Origin: Pseudomonadota bacterium
GTDB taxonomy: Bacteria; Pseudomonadota; Gammaproteobacteria; Burkholderiales; Rhodocyclaceae
Assembly: GCA_030917225.1 (NCBI GenBank)
Contig: JAUPVD010000195.1
Location: forward strand, 1-8,020
Direction of reading: 5' to 3'
Length of the DNA stretch: 8,020 nucleotides
Below the pieces are notes generated by a model. It was not told the origin of the DNA and did no database searches. It saw only the letters and a program-made list of their open reading frames with translations. The stretch's first letter is position 1. Every line of letters starts with the position of its first letter. The position numbers and the translations under genes were made by a program. Shown in pieces: positions 1 through 6,322 of this stretch.

Positions 1-747
1 CTGCTGATGAAGGTGCATACCTCGAACTACGCCGTTGTCGGTTTCACCAAAGTGGTCGACGAAGCCGAGATCGCCGAGATCGCGCACGCGAGCGGCTTGC
101 CCTTCATGGTCGACCTCGGCAGCGGCACATTGACTGACTTCGCGCGCTGGAACCTGCCCAAGGAGCCGACGCCGCAGGACTCGCTCGCCGCCGGTGCCGA
201 CCTCGTCACCTTTTCCGGCGACAAACTGCTCGGCGGCCCGCAGGCAGGCATCATCGTCGGCCGCAAGGATCTGATCGCCAGGATCAAGAAGAATCCACTC
301 AAGCGCGCGCTGCGCGTCGGCAAGATCACGCTGGCCGCGCTGGAAGCGACGCTGCGTCTTTACCGCGACCCGGATCGCCTCGCCCAGCGCCTGCCGACCC
401 TGCACCTGCTCACTCGCAGCGAACACGACATCGCCGCACAGGCCGAGCGTCTATGCCCGGTCGTCGCCGATTTCGCCGGCGAGACTTCGACGGTCTCAAT
501 CGAACCGGCGATGAGCCAGATCGGCAGCGGCGCGCTACCAGTCGAGCGGCTGGCTTCTGCCGCGCTGGTCATTCGCTACCCCGGCAAGCGGCCGGGCAAA
601 CAACTGGCGGTGCTTGAGGAAAGGCTGCGCGGGTTGCCGCAACCGGTGATCGGACGGATTGCCGACGATGCGCTGCGGATGGACTTGCGCTGTCTGGATG
701 TGGTGGATGAGGAAAGGTTTGTGACGCAGTTGAGGGAAACGTCGTAG
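1..747 (+). CDS. selA: L-seryl-tRNA(Sec) selenium transferase SelA, 3' part (5' end outside window)
   Basis: SelA is a PLP-dependent cytosolic enzyme that converts Ser-tRNA(Sec) to selenocysteinyl-tRNA(Sec) with selenophosphate. The frame is open from base 1 and ends at TAG 745-747, giving 248 residues; the family is about 460 residues, so roughly the N-terminal 215 are missing. An ATG at 7 is internal, not the start: the residues before and after it ([10 protein letters not shown]) match the interior of E. coli SelA. Further family blocks are visible: [29 protein letters not shown] with the PLP-binding lysine encoded at 223-225, HPLKRAL-like [20 protein letters not shown], and a C-terminal PVIGRI...LDLRCL-like segment. 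The gene belongs with selB and tRNA-Sec further down, but is separated from selB by about 2.06 kb holding two other genes. No truncation or frameshift is seen in the visible part. Confidence 0.97.
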   Translation: MLMKVHTSNYAVVGFTKVVDEAEIAEIAHASGLPFMVDLGSGTLTDFARWNLPKEPTPQDSLAAGADLVTFSGDKLLGGPQAGIIVGRKDLIARIKKNPLKRALRVGKITLAALEATLRLYRDPDRLAQRLPTLHLLTRSEHDIAAQAERLCPVVADFAGETSTVSIEPAMSQIGSGALPVERLASAALVIRYPGKRPGKQLAVLEERLRGLPQPVIGRIADDALRMDLRCLDVVDEERFVTQLRETS

Positions 748-757
748 CGCCGTACAT

Positions 758-862
758 GGTTCGATACGCGCCTAAGGCGCTACTCACCACGAACGGAACG
801 CCCTCAGGCGCAAACTCCGTTCGTCCTGAGTGGTGCGAAGCACCATATCGAAGGATGAGCGG
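758..862. repeat. Inverted pair of REP-like palindromic repeats downstream of selA
   Basis: Two related units lie head to head. Unit A (758-796) is 'ggttcgata...cacgaacgg'; its reverse complement resembles unit B (817-862), 'ccgttcgtcctgag...tatcgaagg'. Each carries its own central hairpin: gcgcc-taa-ggcgc at 768-780 in A, and tggtgc-gaa-gcacca at 831-845 in B. In B the outer arms ccgttcgtcct (817-827) and aggatgagcgg (852-862) also pair at 9 of 11 positions. The same family recurs at 2679-2778. This organisation resembles bacterial interspersed mosaic elements (paired REPs); the family assignment is inferred from structure. Neither unit is followed by a T-tract, so a terminator role is not evident here. 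Confidence 0.8.
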
Positions 863-880
863 CGTGAAGTCAAAAATTAC

Positions 881-973
881 GGAAACAGCCTCGCGCGGCG
901 GTCTGCGTTACCGCCCGCTGTTTCCTCCGGCCCGGCAACGGGCGATTAAACCCGGAAGACTCCGCTTCCGGGT
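881..973 (+). promoter_or_regulatory. Structured leader: three consecutive hairpins before the FccB-like gene
   Basis: Three stems follow one another in the 5' region of the flavoprotein gene. The first has outer arms ggaaacagc (881-889) and gctgtttcc (917-925) plus an inner stem ggcggt (897-902)/accgcc (910-915) with loop ctgcgtt. The second is gcccg (930-934)/cgggc (939-943) closed by a GNRA-type gcaa loop. The third is acccggaag (950-958)/cttccgggt (965-973). The Shine-Dalgarno-like aaggga at 985-990 lies 12 nt after the last stem and remains free. I do not recognise a known riboswitch class. It could be a cis-regulatory RNA, an mRNA-stabilising 5' structure, or part of the repeat-rich spacer. 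No U-tract supports a terminator. Confidence 0.45.
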
Positions 974-996
974 GGCTTACTGAAAAGGGAGACCAA

Positions 997-2334
997 ATGA
1001 AACTCGATCGTCGTCACTTCCTCGCCGCCAGCGGTGCACTTGCCGCCGGCACTGCGGTAGCCCAGGCCGCCAGCCCGCTGCCCTTCTTCATCAACACCCA
1101 GAACAACCCACTGCTGCCGCCGGTCAAGGGCAAGAAACGCGTCGTCGTCTGCGGTGGCGGCTGGGGCGGCGTCAGTGCGGCCAAGCACCTCAAGCAGAAC
1201 GACCCGAACCTCGACGTGGTGATGCTCGAGCGCAACCCGGTTTTCTTCTCGTGCCCGATGAGCAACAAGTGGTTGATCGACATCGTCAACAGCGACTACC
1301 TGACCCACAGCTATCTGAAGACTGCCGACAAATTCGGCTACACCTACATCCAGACCGAAGTCACCGGTTTCGAGCGCGAGAAGAAACGTGTGCTGACAGC
1401 ACAGGGCTTCATTGACTACGACTACCTGGTCATCGGCGCCGGCATCCGCTACAACTACGAAGCCTGGTTCGGCGACGACCGCCGCGCGGCCGCATACACC
1501 AAGGCGCACTTCCCCGCCGCCTATATCCCGAATGCCGAGCACTACCAGTTGAAGCGCGGCATCCAGGAATTCACCGGCGGCGATCTGGTGATGACGCTAC
1601 CGCCCCCGCCGCACCGCTGCCCGCCGTCACCCTACGAGCGCGCCTGCCTGATCGCCGCGAAGATCAAACGCGACAAGATCAAGGGCCGAGTCATCATCCT
1701 CGACCCGAAGGAAAGCCCGCGTCCGATCACCGACGGTTTCCAGGAGGCGTTTGCCAACCTTTACAAGGTCCAGATCTCCTACGTGCCAAAGGCGGTGATC
1801 AAGGAAGTCGATCCGTTCAACAAGAAGATCGTCACCTCGGCCGGCGACTTCAGGTTCGACCACAGCATCCTGATGGCCCCGCACCAGGCCGGCGAGATGG
1901 CGTGGAAGGCCGGCGCCATCGGCAAGAATGCCGATGGCAAGCCGACCGGCTGGGCCAGCGTCGATCCACTCTTCCTGAACCTCAAGGACGACCCGGACAC
2001 CTATGTCATCGGCGATGCTGTCGGCATCGTCTCGCCACAGTTCAACTTCTACCCGAAGGCCGGGCACGTCGCCAACGCCCACGGCAAGATCGTCGCCCGC
2101 TATATCGCCGACCGCGCCGCCGGCAAGACGCCGAAGGCCGACCTGCCGGACAACCTGTGCTTCATGATGGTCAACCTCGATCCCATCCAGGACATCGCCG
2201 TGCGCTTCAAGTATCACATTGACGAAAAAGGCGTGATCATCCAGGACCAGTTCGACGACAATTTCCGCACCGAAGAAATGGTCGTCGAAGACTTTGCCTG
2301 GGCCAAGCGCATGTATGGCGATATGTTTGGCTAA
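997..2334 (+). CDS. Tat-exported FccB/SoxF-like flavoprotein (flavocytochrome c sulfide dehydrogenase family)
   Basis: This 445-residue protein matches the flavin subunit of flavocytochrome c sulfide dehydrogenase, a periplasmic enzyme that oxidises sulfide and passes electrons to a c-type cytochrome. The N-terminus is a twin-arginine signal (RRHFLAA at residues 5-11, likely cleavage after AQA at 24). The Rossmann FAD-binding stretch VVVCGGGWGG spans residues 49-58. C86 in FFSCPMSN sits where Allochromatium FccB attaches FAD covalently (Cys42). C208 in RCPPSPYERA and C388 in NLCFMM align with the redox-active pair Cys161/Cys337. IGDA at 338-341 is the second FAD motif, and the C-terminal region fits the FCSD flavin-binding domain, ending in MFG. 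These alignments are from memory of the family. ATG 997 is chosen for aaggga 6 nt upstream and the intact Tat signal. No cytochrome subunit is adjacent; the next gene is a GIY-YIG nuclease 15 nt on. The substrate could differ from sulfide. Confidence 0.87.
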   Translation: MKLDRRHFLAASGALAAGTAVAQAASPLPFFINTQNNPLLPPVKGKKRVVVCGGGWGGVSAAKHLKQNDPNLDVVMLERNPVFFSCPMSNKWLIDIVNSDYLTHSYLKTADKFGYTYIQTEVTGFEREKKRVLTAQGFIDYDYLVIGAGIRYNYEAWFGDDRRAAAYTKAHFPAAYIPNAEHYQLKRGIQEFTGGDLVMTLPPPPHRCPPSPYERACLIAAKIKRDKIKGRVIILDPKESPRPITDGFQEAFANLYKVQISYVPKAVIKEVDPFNKKIVTSAGDFRFDHSILMAPHQAGEMAWKAGAIGKNADGKPTGWASVDPLFLNLKDDPDTYVIGDAVGIVSPQFNFYPKAGHVANAHGKIVARYIADRAAGKTPKADLPDNLCFMMVNLDPIQDIAVRFKYHIDEKGVIIQDQFDDNFRTEEMVVEDFAWAKRMYGDMFG

Positions 2335-2349
2335 AACCAGTTCGGCTAA

Positions 2350-2658
2350 ATGATGGCTTTCTTTGCCTACCTGCTGCAGTGTTCGGATGCCTCGTATTAC
2401 GCGGGGCACACGGACAATCTCGAGTTGCGGATCGGGCAGCATCAGGCAGGCGAGTGCGGTGGCTACACGGCAACGCGGCTGCCGGTGACGCTGGTGTGGT
2501 CACAGGAATTTGCCACGCGCGAGGAAGCGCTGGCGGCCGAGCGGCAGATCAAGGGCTGGGGGCGGGCGAAGAAGGAGGCGTTGATGGCGGGGGATTGGAA
2601 AAGGATTCAGCAGTTGGCCTGGGGAACGAAAAATCCACTGCCGGAGCATCTGAAATGA
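2350..2658 (+). CDS. Single-domain GIY-YIG nuclease-like protein (UPF0213/YhbQ type)
   Basis: The gene encodes 102 residues made almost wholly of one GIY-YIG domain. The motif appears as AYLLQCSD (residues 6-13, the 'GIY' strand) and YYAGHT (16-21, the 'YIG' strand). It is followed by the expected catalytic arginine R27 in LELRIGQH, and the metal-binding glutamate E64 in AAERQIKGW. Length and the RQIKGW.R.KKEAL helix fit the small stand-alone YhbQ-like family, whose members may act on structured or damaged DNA; the true substrate is unknown. It starts 15 nt after the flavoprotein stop in the same frame, with no clear Shine-Dalgarno; ATG 2353 is an equally possible start. A strong hairpin with TTTT lies 20 nt after the stop. 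The gene sits between two REP-like repeat pairs, which may be meaningful or chance. Confidence 0.85.
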   Translation: MMAFFAYLLQCSDASYYAGHTDNLELRIGQHQAGECGGYTATRLPVTLVWSQEFATREEALAAERQIKGWGRAKKEALMAGDWKRIQQLAWGTKNPLPEHLK

Positions 2659-2678
2659 ACCTCGCCACACCTACCCAG

Positions 2679-2718
2679 AATCCGTTCGTCCTGAGGTATC
2701 GAAGGACGAACGGATTTT
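2679..2718 (+). terminator. Perfect 14-bp hairpin plus TTTT: REP-like unit and probable intrinsic terminator
   Basis: The arms at 2679-2692 and 2703-2716 (aatccgttcgtcct / aggacgaacggatt) are exactly complementary over 14 bp, with a 10-nt loop gaggtatcga. The 3' arm ends in a short T run at 2715-2718. It lies 20 nt after the GIY-YIG stop and upstream of selB, so it could end the flavoprotein-nuclease transcript. The T run is short, so efficiency is uncertain. The sequence is also a member of the repeat family seen at 758-862, which suggests a mobile or dispersed palindrome used as a terminator. Confidence 0.6.
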
Positions 2719-2778
2719 GCGCAGAGTCATTAAATCCGGAATCCCCGCTCTCCCTTCGATACCTCAGGGCGAACGGGA
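2679..2778. repeat. Second inverted pair of REP-like repeats, upstream of selB
   Basis: Unit A is the perfect palindrome at 2679-2716. Unit B, 2751-2778, is the reverse orientation of the same family: the 15-mer ctgaggtatcgaagg at 2691-2705 has its exact reverse complement, ccttcgatacctcag, at 2753-2767. The two units can therefore also pair with each other across a 34-nt spacer. Unit B has its own small stem (ccct 2752-2755 / aggg 2766-2769). Its right edge is about 28 nt before the selB start. The pair has the same converging layout as the one at 758-862. Confidence 0.8.
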
Positions 2779-2795
2779 ATTCCTCCGCCGAGACC

Positions 2796-2800
2796 GAGGT
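2796..2800 (+). promoter_or_regulatory. selB ribosome binding site (gaggt)
   Basis: The sequence gaggt ends 6 nt before ATG 2807. This spacing, together with the [15 protein letters not shown]-terminus that matches E. coli SelB from residue 1, decides the start in favour of 2807 over the upstream in-frame TTG at 2717, which lies in the repeat. Confidence 0.7.
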
Positions 2801-2806
2801 GCGCAC

Positions 2807-4741
2807 ATGATCATCGGCACCGCAGGCCACATCGACCACGGCAAGACTTCGCTGGTGAAAGCGCTCACCGGCGTTGATGCCGACCGCCTACCGGAAGAGA
2901 AGGCGCGCGGCATCACGCTCGATCTTGGCTACGCCTACACCCCGCTGCCAAATGGCAACACGCTCGGCTTCATCGATGTACCCGGCCACGAGAAGCTGAT
3001 CCACAACATGCTCGCTGGCGCCACCGGCATTGACTTTCTGCTGCTGGTCATCGCCGCCGACGATGGCCCGATGCCACAGACGCGCGAGCATCTGGCCATT
3101 GCCGATCTGCTCGGCATCCGCCACGGCGCCGTGGCGCTAACCAAATGCGATGCTGTCGACGCCACGCGCGAAGCTGCGGCAGAAGCTGAAATACTGGCCC
3201 TGCTGGCCGGCACGGGTCTGGCCGGCGCGCCGGTGTTCCATGTCTCGGCGAAAAGCGGGGCCGGCATCGCCGAACTGCACGCGCATCTGGCAAGCGCTGC
3301 CGGCGAGCAGCCGCAGTCGACAGCCGCCGGCCGCTTCCGTCTGGCCATCGACCGCTGCTTCACGCTCTCCGGCATCGGCACCGTCGTCACCGGCACGGTG
3401 TTCTCCGGCAGCGTGCAGGTCGGTGATACGCTGACCGTTTCGCCGCCGGGATTCAATGCTCGCGTGCGCAGCCTGCATGCTCAGGACAAGCCCGCCGAAT
3501 CGGGCCATGCCGGCCAGCGCGTGGCGCTCAACCTCGCCGGAGATTTCTTGCGTGAGGCGATCAAGCGCGGCATGTGGGCGCTGGCGCCGAAACTCCACCT
3601 GCCGCTCGACCGCTTCTCGGCCACCCTTCATCTCTCACGCGAAGAAGCGGCGGCGCTCCGCCACTGGACACCGGTGCATGTACATCTGGGTGCAGAAGAC
3701 ATCACCGGCCGCGTTGCCTTGCTCGAAGGCGACACACTCGCCCCCGGCGCCGAAGCGCTGGCGGAAATCCTGCTCGACCGGCCGCTGGGCTGCGTCATCG
3801 GCGACCGCTTCATCCTGCGCGACGCCTCGGCCAGCCGCACGGTCGGCGGCGGCCGCGTGCTCGATATCTTTCCACCGAGCCGGCACAAGCGTGCGCCTGC
3901 CCGTCTGGAAGCCCTGAAACTGGCTGCAGCAGGCAACCCCACGGCAGTGCTGGCCCACACCCTCGCCAACAGCCCGGCCGGCGTCCTGCTCGAACGCTTC
4001 GCGCAGGCCTGGAACCTGGCCGATAACGATGCCGCACGGTTGGCCGGCGACCTTGAATTGATCCACATCGACACCCGCGACGGCCCCCTCGGTTTCTCGC
4101 TGGCAGGGTGGGCAAGCCTCGGCGAGAAGCTGGAGACGGCACTGGCGGCCGAACATGAACGCGCGCCGGACATGCTCGGCGCCGAACACGAGCGCCTGCG
4201 CCGGCTGACCCTGCCGACGCTGCCGCGAGCTGCCTTCGACCGGCTGGTCGATGAAGCGCTGGCGGCCGGGAGGATCGCACAAACCTCCAGCTGGCTGCAC
4301 CTGCCGGAGCACCGCGTCACCCTCGCGCCGGCCGACCGCGACCTGTGGGCAACATTGGCACCGCTGCTGTCGGCGGAGCCTTACCAACCTCCACGCGTGC
4401 GCGACATTGCCAAAGCCACCGGCGTTGCCGAGGATTCAGTACGTGCGCTGATGAAACGCGTGGCGCGTACCGGCAAGCTTTATCCGGTGGCGCTCGACCA
4501 TTACTTCACCGATGCGGCCGTCGCCTCGCTCGCCGCAATTGCCGAGGAACTCAACCGCGAACATGGCGCCATACGCGCGGCCGACCTGCGCGACCGGATC
4601 GGCGGCGGACGCAAAGTGGCCATTCATATCCTCGAATTCTTCGACCGCATCGGCTACACTCGTCGCGTTCGCGATGAACGCAATGCACGGGACGAACACC
4701 GCCTGCGCGAATCGGCAGCACCACGACAATGGATCATCTGA
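2807..4741 (+). CDS. selB: Selenocysteine-specific translation elongation factor SelB
   Basis: SelB is an EF-Tu-like GTPase that carries Sec-tRNA(Sec) to the ribosome and binds the SECIS hairpin of selenoprotein mRNAs, recoding UGA. The 644-residue product (E. coli: 614) begins with the GTP-binding P-loop AGHIDHGKT (residues 6-14), followed by the switch region [26 protein letters not shown] (57-62), TKCD (112-115) and a SAK motif. The EF-Tu-like domains contain [20 protein letters not shown] and [17 protein letters not shown]. The C-terminal third carries the winged-helix SECIS-binding modules, with late blocks [11 protein letters not shown] and [20 protein letters not shown]. About 20 further residues follow the usual end. 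The stop TGA is only 7 nt before tRNA-Sec, so selB and selC are probably on one transcript unless a selC promoter lies inside selB. No lesion is seen; a leaky terminator upstream may separate it from the preceding genes. Confidence 0.98.
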   Translation: MIIGTAGHIDHGKTSLVKALTGVDADRLPEEKARGITLDLGYAYTPLPNGNTLGFIDVPGHEKLIHNMLAGATGIDFLLLVIAADDGPMPQTREHLAIADLLGIRHGAVALTKCDAVDATREAAAEAEILALLAGTGLAGAPVFHVSAKSGAGIAELHAHLASAAGEQPQSTAAGRFRLAIDRCFTLSGIGTVVTGTVFSGSVQVGDTLTVSPPGFNARVRSLHAQDKPAESGHAGQRVALNLAGDFLREAIKRGMWALAPKLHLPLDRFSATLHLSREEAAALRHWTPVHVHLGAEDITGRVALLEGDTLAPGAEALAEILLDRPLGCVIGDRFILRDASASRTVGGGRVLDIFPPSRHKRAPARLEALKLAAAGNPTAVLAHTLANSPAGVLLERFAQAWNLADNDAARLAGDLELIHIDTRDGPLGFSLAGWASLGEKLETALAAEHERAPDMLGAEHERLRRLTLPTLPRAAFDRLVDEALAAGRIAQTSSWLHLPEHRVTLAPADRDLWATLAPLLSAEPYQPPRVRDIAKATGVAEDSVRALMKRVARTGKLYPVALDHYFTDAAVASLAAIAEELNREHGAIRAADLRDRIGGGRKVAIHILEFFDRIGYTRRVRDERNARDEHRLRESAAPRQWII

Positions 4742-4748
4742 TCAACAT

Positions 4749-4844
4749 GGAAGAGATCGTTCCCCGGTGGGGCGACCGGTCTTCAAAACCGGTAGGGGCC
4801 GTCAGACGGTCCTTGGTAGGTTCGACTCCTGCTCTCTTCCGCCA
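4749..4844 (+). tRNA. selC: tRNA-Sec (anticodon TCA)
   Basis: The 96-nt gene folds as a bacterial selenocysteine tRNA. It has an 8-bp acceptor stem (ggaagaga 4749-4756 / tctcttcc 4833-4840), discriminator G 4841 and an encoded CCA at 4842-4844. The anticodon stem accggt (4775-4780)/accggt (4788-4793) holds the loop cttcaaa, with anticodon TCA at 4783-4785, which reads UGA. A long variable arm pairs ggggccgt with acggtcctt around a cag loop. The T arm gtagg-ttcgact-cctgc covers 4816-4832, giving the 13-bp acceptor-T stack typical of bacterial tRNA-Sec. It follows selB by 7 nt. The overlapping reading frame of the downstream gene is discussed under that gene. Confidence 0.98.
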
Positions 4845-4902
4845 ACCCAAATCATCGATTGCACTTCGTTTCTGCGCCGCGCAGCTTGCGTTCCCGGCCT
4901 GC

Positions 4903-5805
4903 CTGTTCAGATTTGCCCTGGCGCTACTCGCAGCGTTCACGAGCGCGATGGCGCAGGCCAAGGAACTGGAGCCGAGGTCCTACTCGAACACGCCGGTCGG
5001 GCTCAATTTCCTGATTGCCGGCCACGTCTACGCAGACGGCAAGCTGGCCTTCGACCCCTCATCGAAGATCACCGACGCCAAATACCGCAGCAACACCGAA
5101 GTGCTGGCCTATGCGCATTCGCTTGACGCGTGGGGAAAGTCGGCAAAGTTCGACGTCATCGTGCCCTACACCTCTTTTTCCGGGCATGCGTCGGTGGGCA
5201 CCCAGACGAGAGAGCGGGAGATGTCCGGATTCAACGATCCAAAATTCCGCTTCTCGATGAACTTCCATGGCGCCCCGGCGCTATCGCTGAAGGAGTTCGC
5301 TAACTACCGGCAGGATCTGGTCATCGGCGCCAGCCTGCAGGTGTCGCCGCCCATGGGTCAGTACGACAACACGAAGCTGGTCAACCTGGGCGCCAACCGC
5401 TGGTCGTTCAAGTCCGAACTTGGCGTATCCAAAACGATTGGCGCCTTGACGATGGAGATCATGCCCAGCGTCACGTTCTATACCGATAACACCGATTTCA
5501 ACCGGGGTCGCACCTTCGAACAGGCGCCGCTCTATGCGCTGCAAGGGCATCTGATCTACGGTTTTGCCAACGGCGTCTGGGTGGCCGCCAACGCCACCTA
5601 TTTCACCGGCGAGCGCACGACCGTCGACGGTGTCCAGTCCGACAACCAGCAGACGAACTCCCGCGTGGGCCTCACCCTTGCCCTGCCGGTGGATAAATAC
5701 AATTCGCTGAAGTTCTATGCGAGTACCGGCACCTCTACGCGCACGGGTAGCGATTTCGATCTGCTCGGGGTGGCGTGGCAATATCGCTGGGGAGGTGGAT
5801 TCTGA
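4903..5805 (+). CDS. Secreted MetA-type (PF13557-like) outer-membrane transporter; start uncertain
   Basis: The mature part (from KELEPRSYSNTPVGLNFL) resembles the 'MetA-pathway of phenol degradation' transporter family: alternating beta-strand segments, YRQDLVIGASLQVSPPMGQY, NRWSFKSELGVSK, and a C-terminus ending in an aromatic (WQYRWGGGF), as outer-membrane barrels often do. The substrate is unknown. A signal peptide is clear (FRFALALLAAF...AMAQA). The problem is the start. The frame has no ATG, GTG or TTG between the tRNA 3' end and the signal peptide; in-frame ATGs occur only at 4729 and 4747, before or at the tRNA-Sec 5' end, and at 4948, which would remove the signal peptide. CTG 4903 (about 300 residues) or ATT 4858 would keep the signal; neither has a convincing Shine-Dalgarno. 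I give 4903 as a working start. The body of the gene is intact to TGA 5803-5805. Confidence 0.75.
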   Translation: MFRFALALLAAFTSAMAQAKELEPRSYSNTPVGLNFLIAGHVYADGKLAFDPSSKITDAKYRSNTEVLAYAHSLDAWGKSAKFDVIVPYTSFSGHASVGTQTREREMSGFNDPKFRFSMNFHGAPALSLKEFANYRQDLVIGASLQVSPPMGQYDNTKLVNLGANRWSFKSELGVSKTIGALTMEIMPSVTFYTDNTDFNRGRTFEQAPLYALQGHLIYGFANGVWVAANATYFTGERTTVDGVQSDNQQTNSRVGLTLALPVDKYNSLKFYASTGTSTRTGSDFDLLGVAWQYRWGGGF

Positions 5806-5893
5806 TGCTAACCGCGATCGCAGCGGGGTCCAGCCTCGACAAAAAATCCGTACCGCAGGGTTCGCTTTCCCACGCTCACGACTGACAGCACAC

Positions 5894-6322
5894 ATGGCAC
5901 ACACACCTTTTTCCGGCAGCGTTCCCGACGACCGCCTCTACGACACCCGCTACGACATGTGGGTGCAGCGGGAGGGGGAGACGATCCGCGTCGGCATCAC
6001 CAGTTTCGGTGCTTTCCTCGCCGGCGAGATCATCGCGTTTACCGGCAAGCCAAAGGGAGCAGAGGTCGCCTACGGGCGCGGACTCGGCACGGTGGAAAGC
6101 GCGAAGACCGTGCTCGCCGTGCATGCGCCCTGCAGCTTCATCCTCAACGAGGTCAACGAAGCGCTCGAAGAACGCCCGCGGCCAATCAACGAGAACCCCT
6201 ATGCTGCATGGTTGATACTCGGCACACCGACCGACTGGGCACAGGATGCAGGCCAGCTCGTCGACGCAGCGGCGTATCGCGCCCACATTCTGTCGGTTGA
6301 ACCGGAGGCTACCTTCGCATGA
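5894..6322 (+). CDS. GcvH/LbpA-like lipoyl-carrier protein
   Basis: This 142-residue protein has the fold signature of glycine-cleavage H proteins, which carry a lipoyl arm on a lysine. VPDDRLYDTRYDMWVQREGE (residues 10-29) matches the N-terminal region, VGITSFGAFLAGEI the core, and GTVESAKTVLAVHAP (65-79) the hairpin with the lipoyl lysine K71 (codon 6104-6106). The region after it (NEVNEALEERPRPINENPY, then AWLI) is also typical. It is longer than standard GcvH (about 128 residues), and no gcvT or gcvP is adjacent. Its partner, a DsrE-like gene, overlaps it by 4 nt. This favours a sulfur-related lipoate-binding protein, as in the LbpA proteins of the sHdr pathway, over glycine cleavage; that is inference. 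ATG 5894 is chosen as the start that best fits the family N-terminus; no strong Shine-Dalgarno is seen. Confidence 0.82.
   Translation: MAHTPFSGSVPDDRLYDTRYDMWVQREGETIRVGITSFGAFLAGEIIAFTGKPKGAEVAYGRGLGTVESAKTVLAVHAPCSFILNEVNEALEERPRPINENPYAAWLILGTPTDWAQDAGQLVDAAAYRAHILSVEPEATFA
6304..6308 (+). promoter_or_regulatory. Internal ribosome binding site (ggagg) for the DsrE-like gene
   Basis: GGAGG lies inside the end of the lipoyl-carrier gene, 10 nt before ATG 6319. With the ATGA overlap at 6319-6322 it indicates translational coupling of the two genes. Confidence 0.65.

Noticed and set aside
756..983. 75-codon frame between selA and the flavoprotein, considered as a small or Sec-containing protein.
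   Set aside because: It runs through the REP-like palindromes and the hairpins and shows no domain. The TGA codons before the 881 hairpin are not preceded by a plausible coding frame.
946..1542. Long minus-strand open frames opposite the flavoprotein, selB and the sensor (for example 1627-2442, 3635-4387, 7198-7947).
   Set aside because: They are antisense shadows of GC-rich genes with no recognisable domain, while the + strand frames encode clear families.
2020..2022. Apparent loss of a redox cysteine in the flavoprotein (Val at residue 342 after IGDA).
   Set aside because: On recalling the FccB alignment, the redox-active partner of C208 is the cysteine of the NTCYS-like block, present here as C388. 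Position 342 is not a catalytic cysteine.
2717..2806. An upstream TTG start for selB at 2717, adding 30 residues.
   Set aside because: The extra part lies in the repeat region, while ATG 2807 has gaggt at proper spacing and matches the SelB N-terminus exactly.
4749..4844. selC as the attachment site of an integrated island in this window.
   Set aside because: No integrase gene and no repeated copy of the tRNA 3' end are visible downstream within the window.
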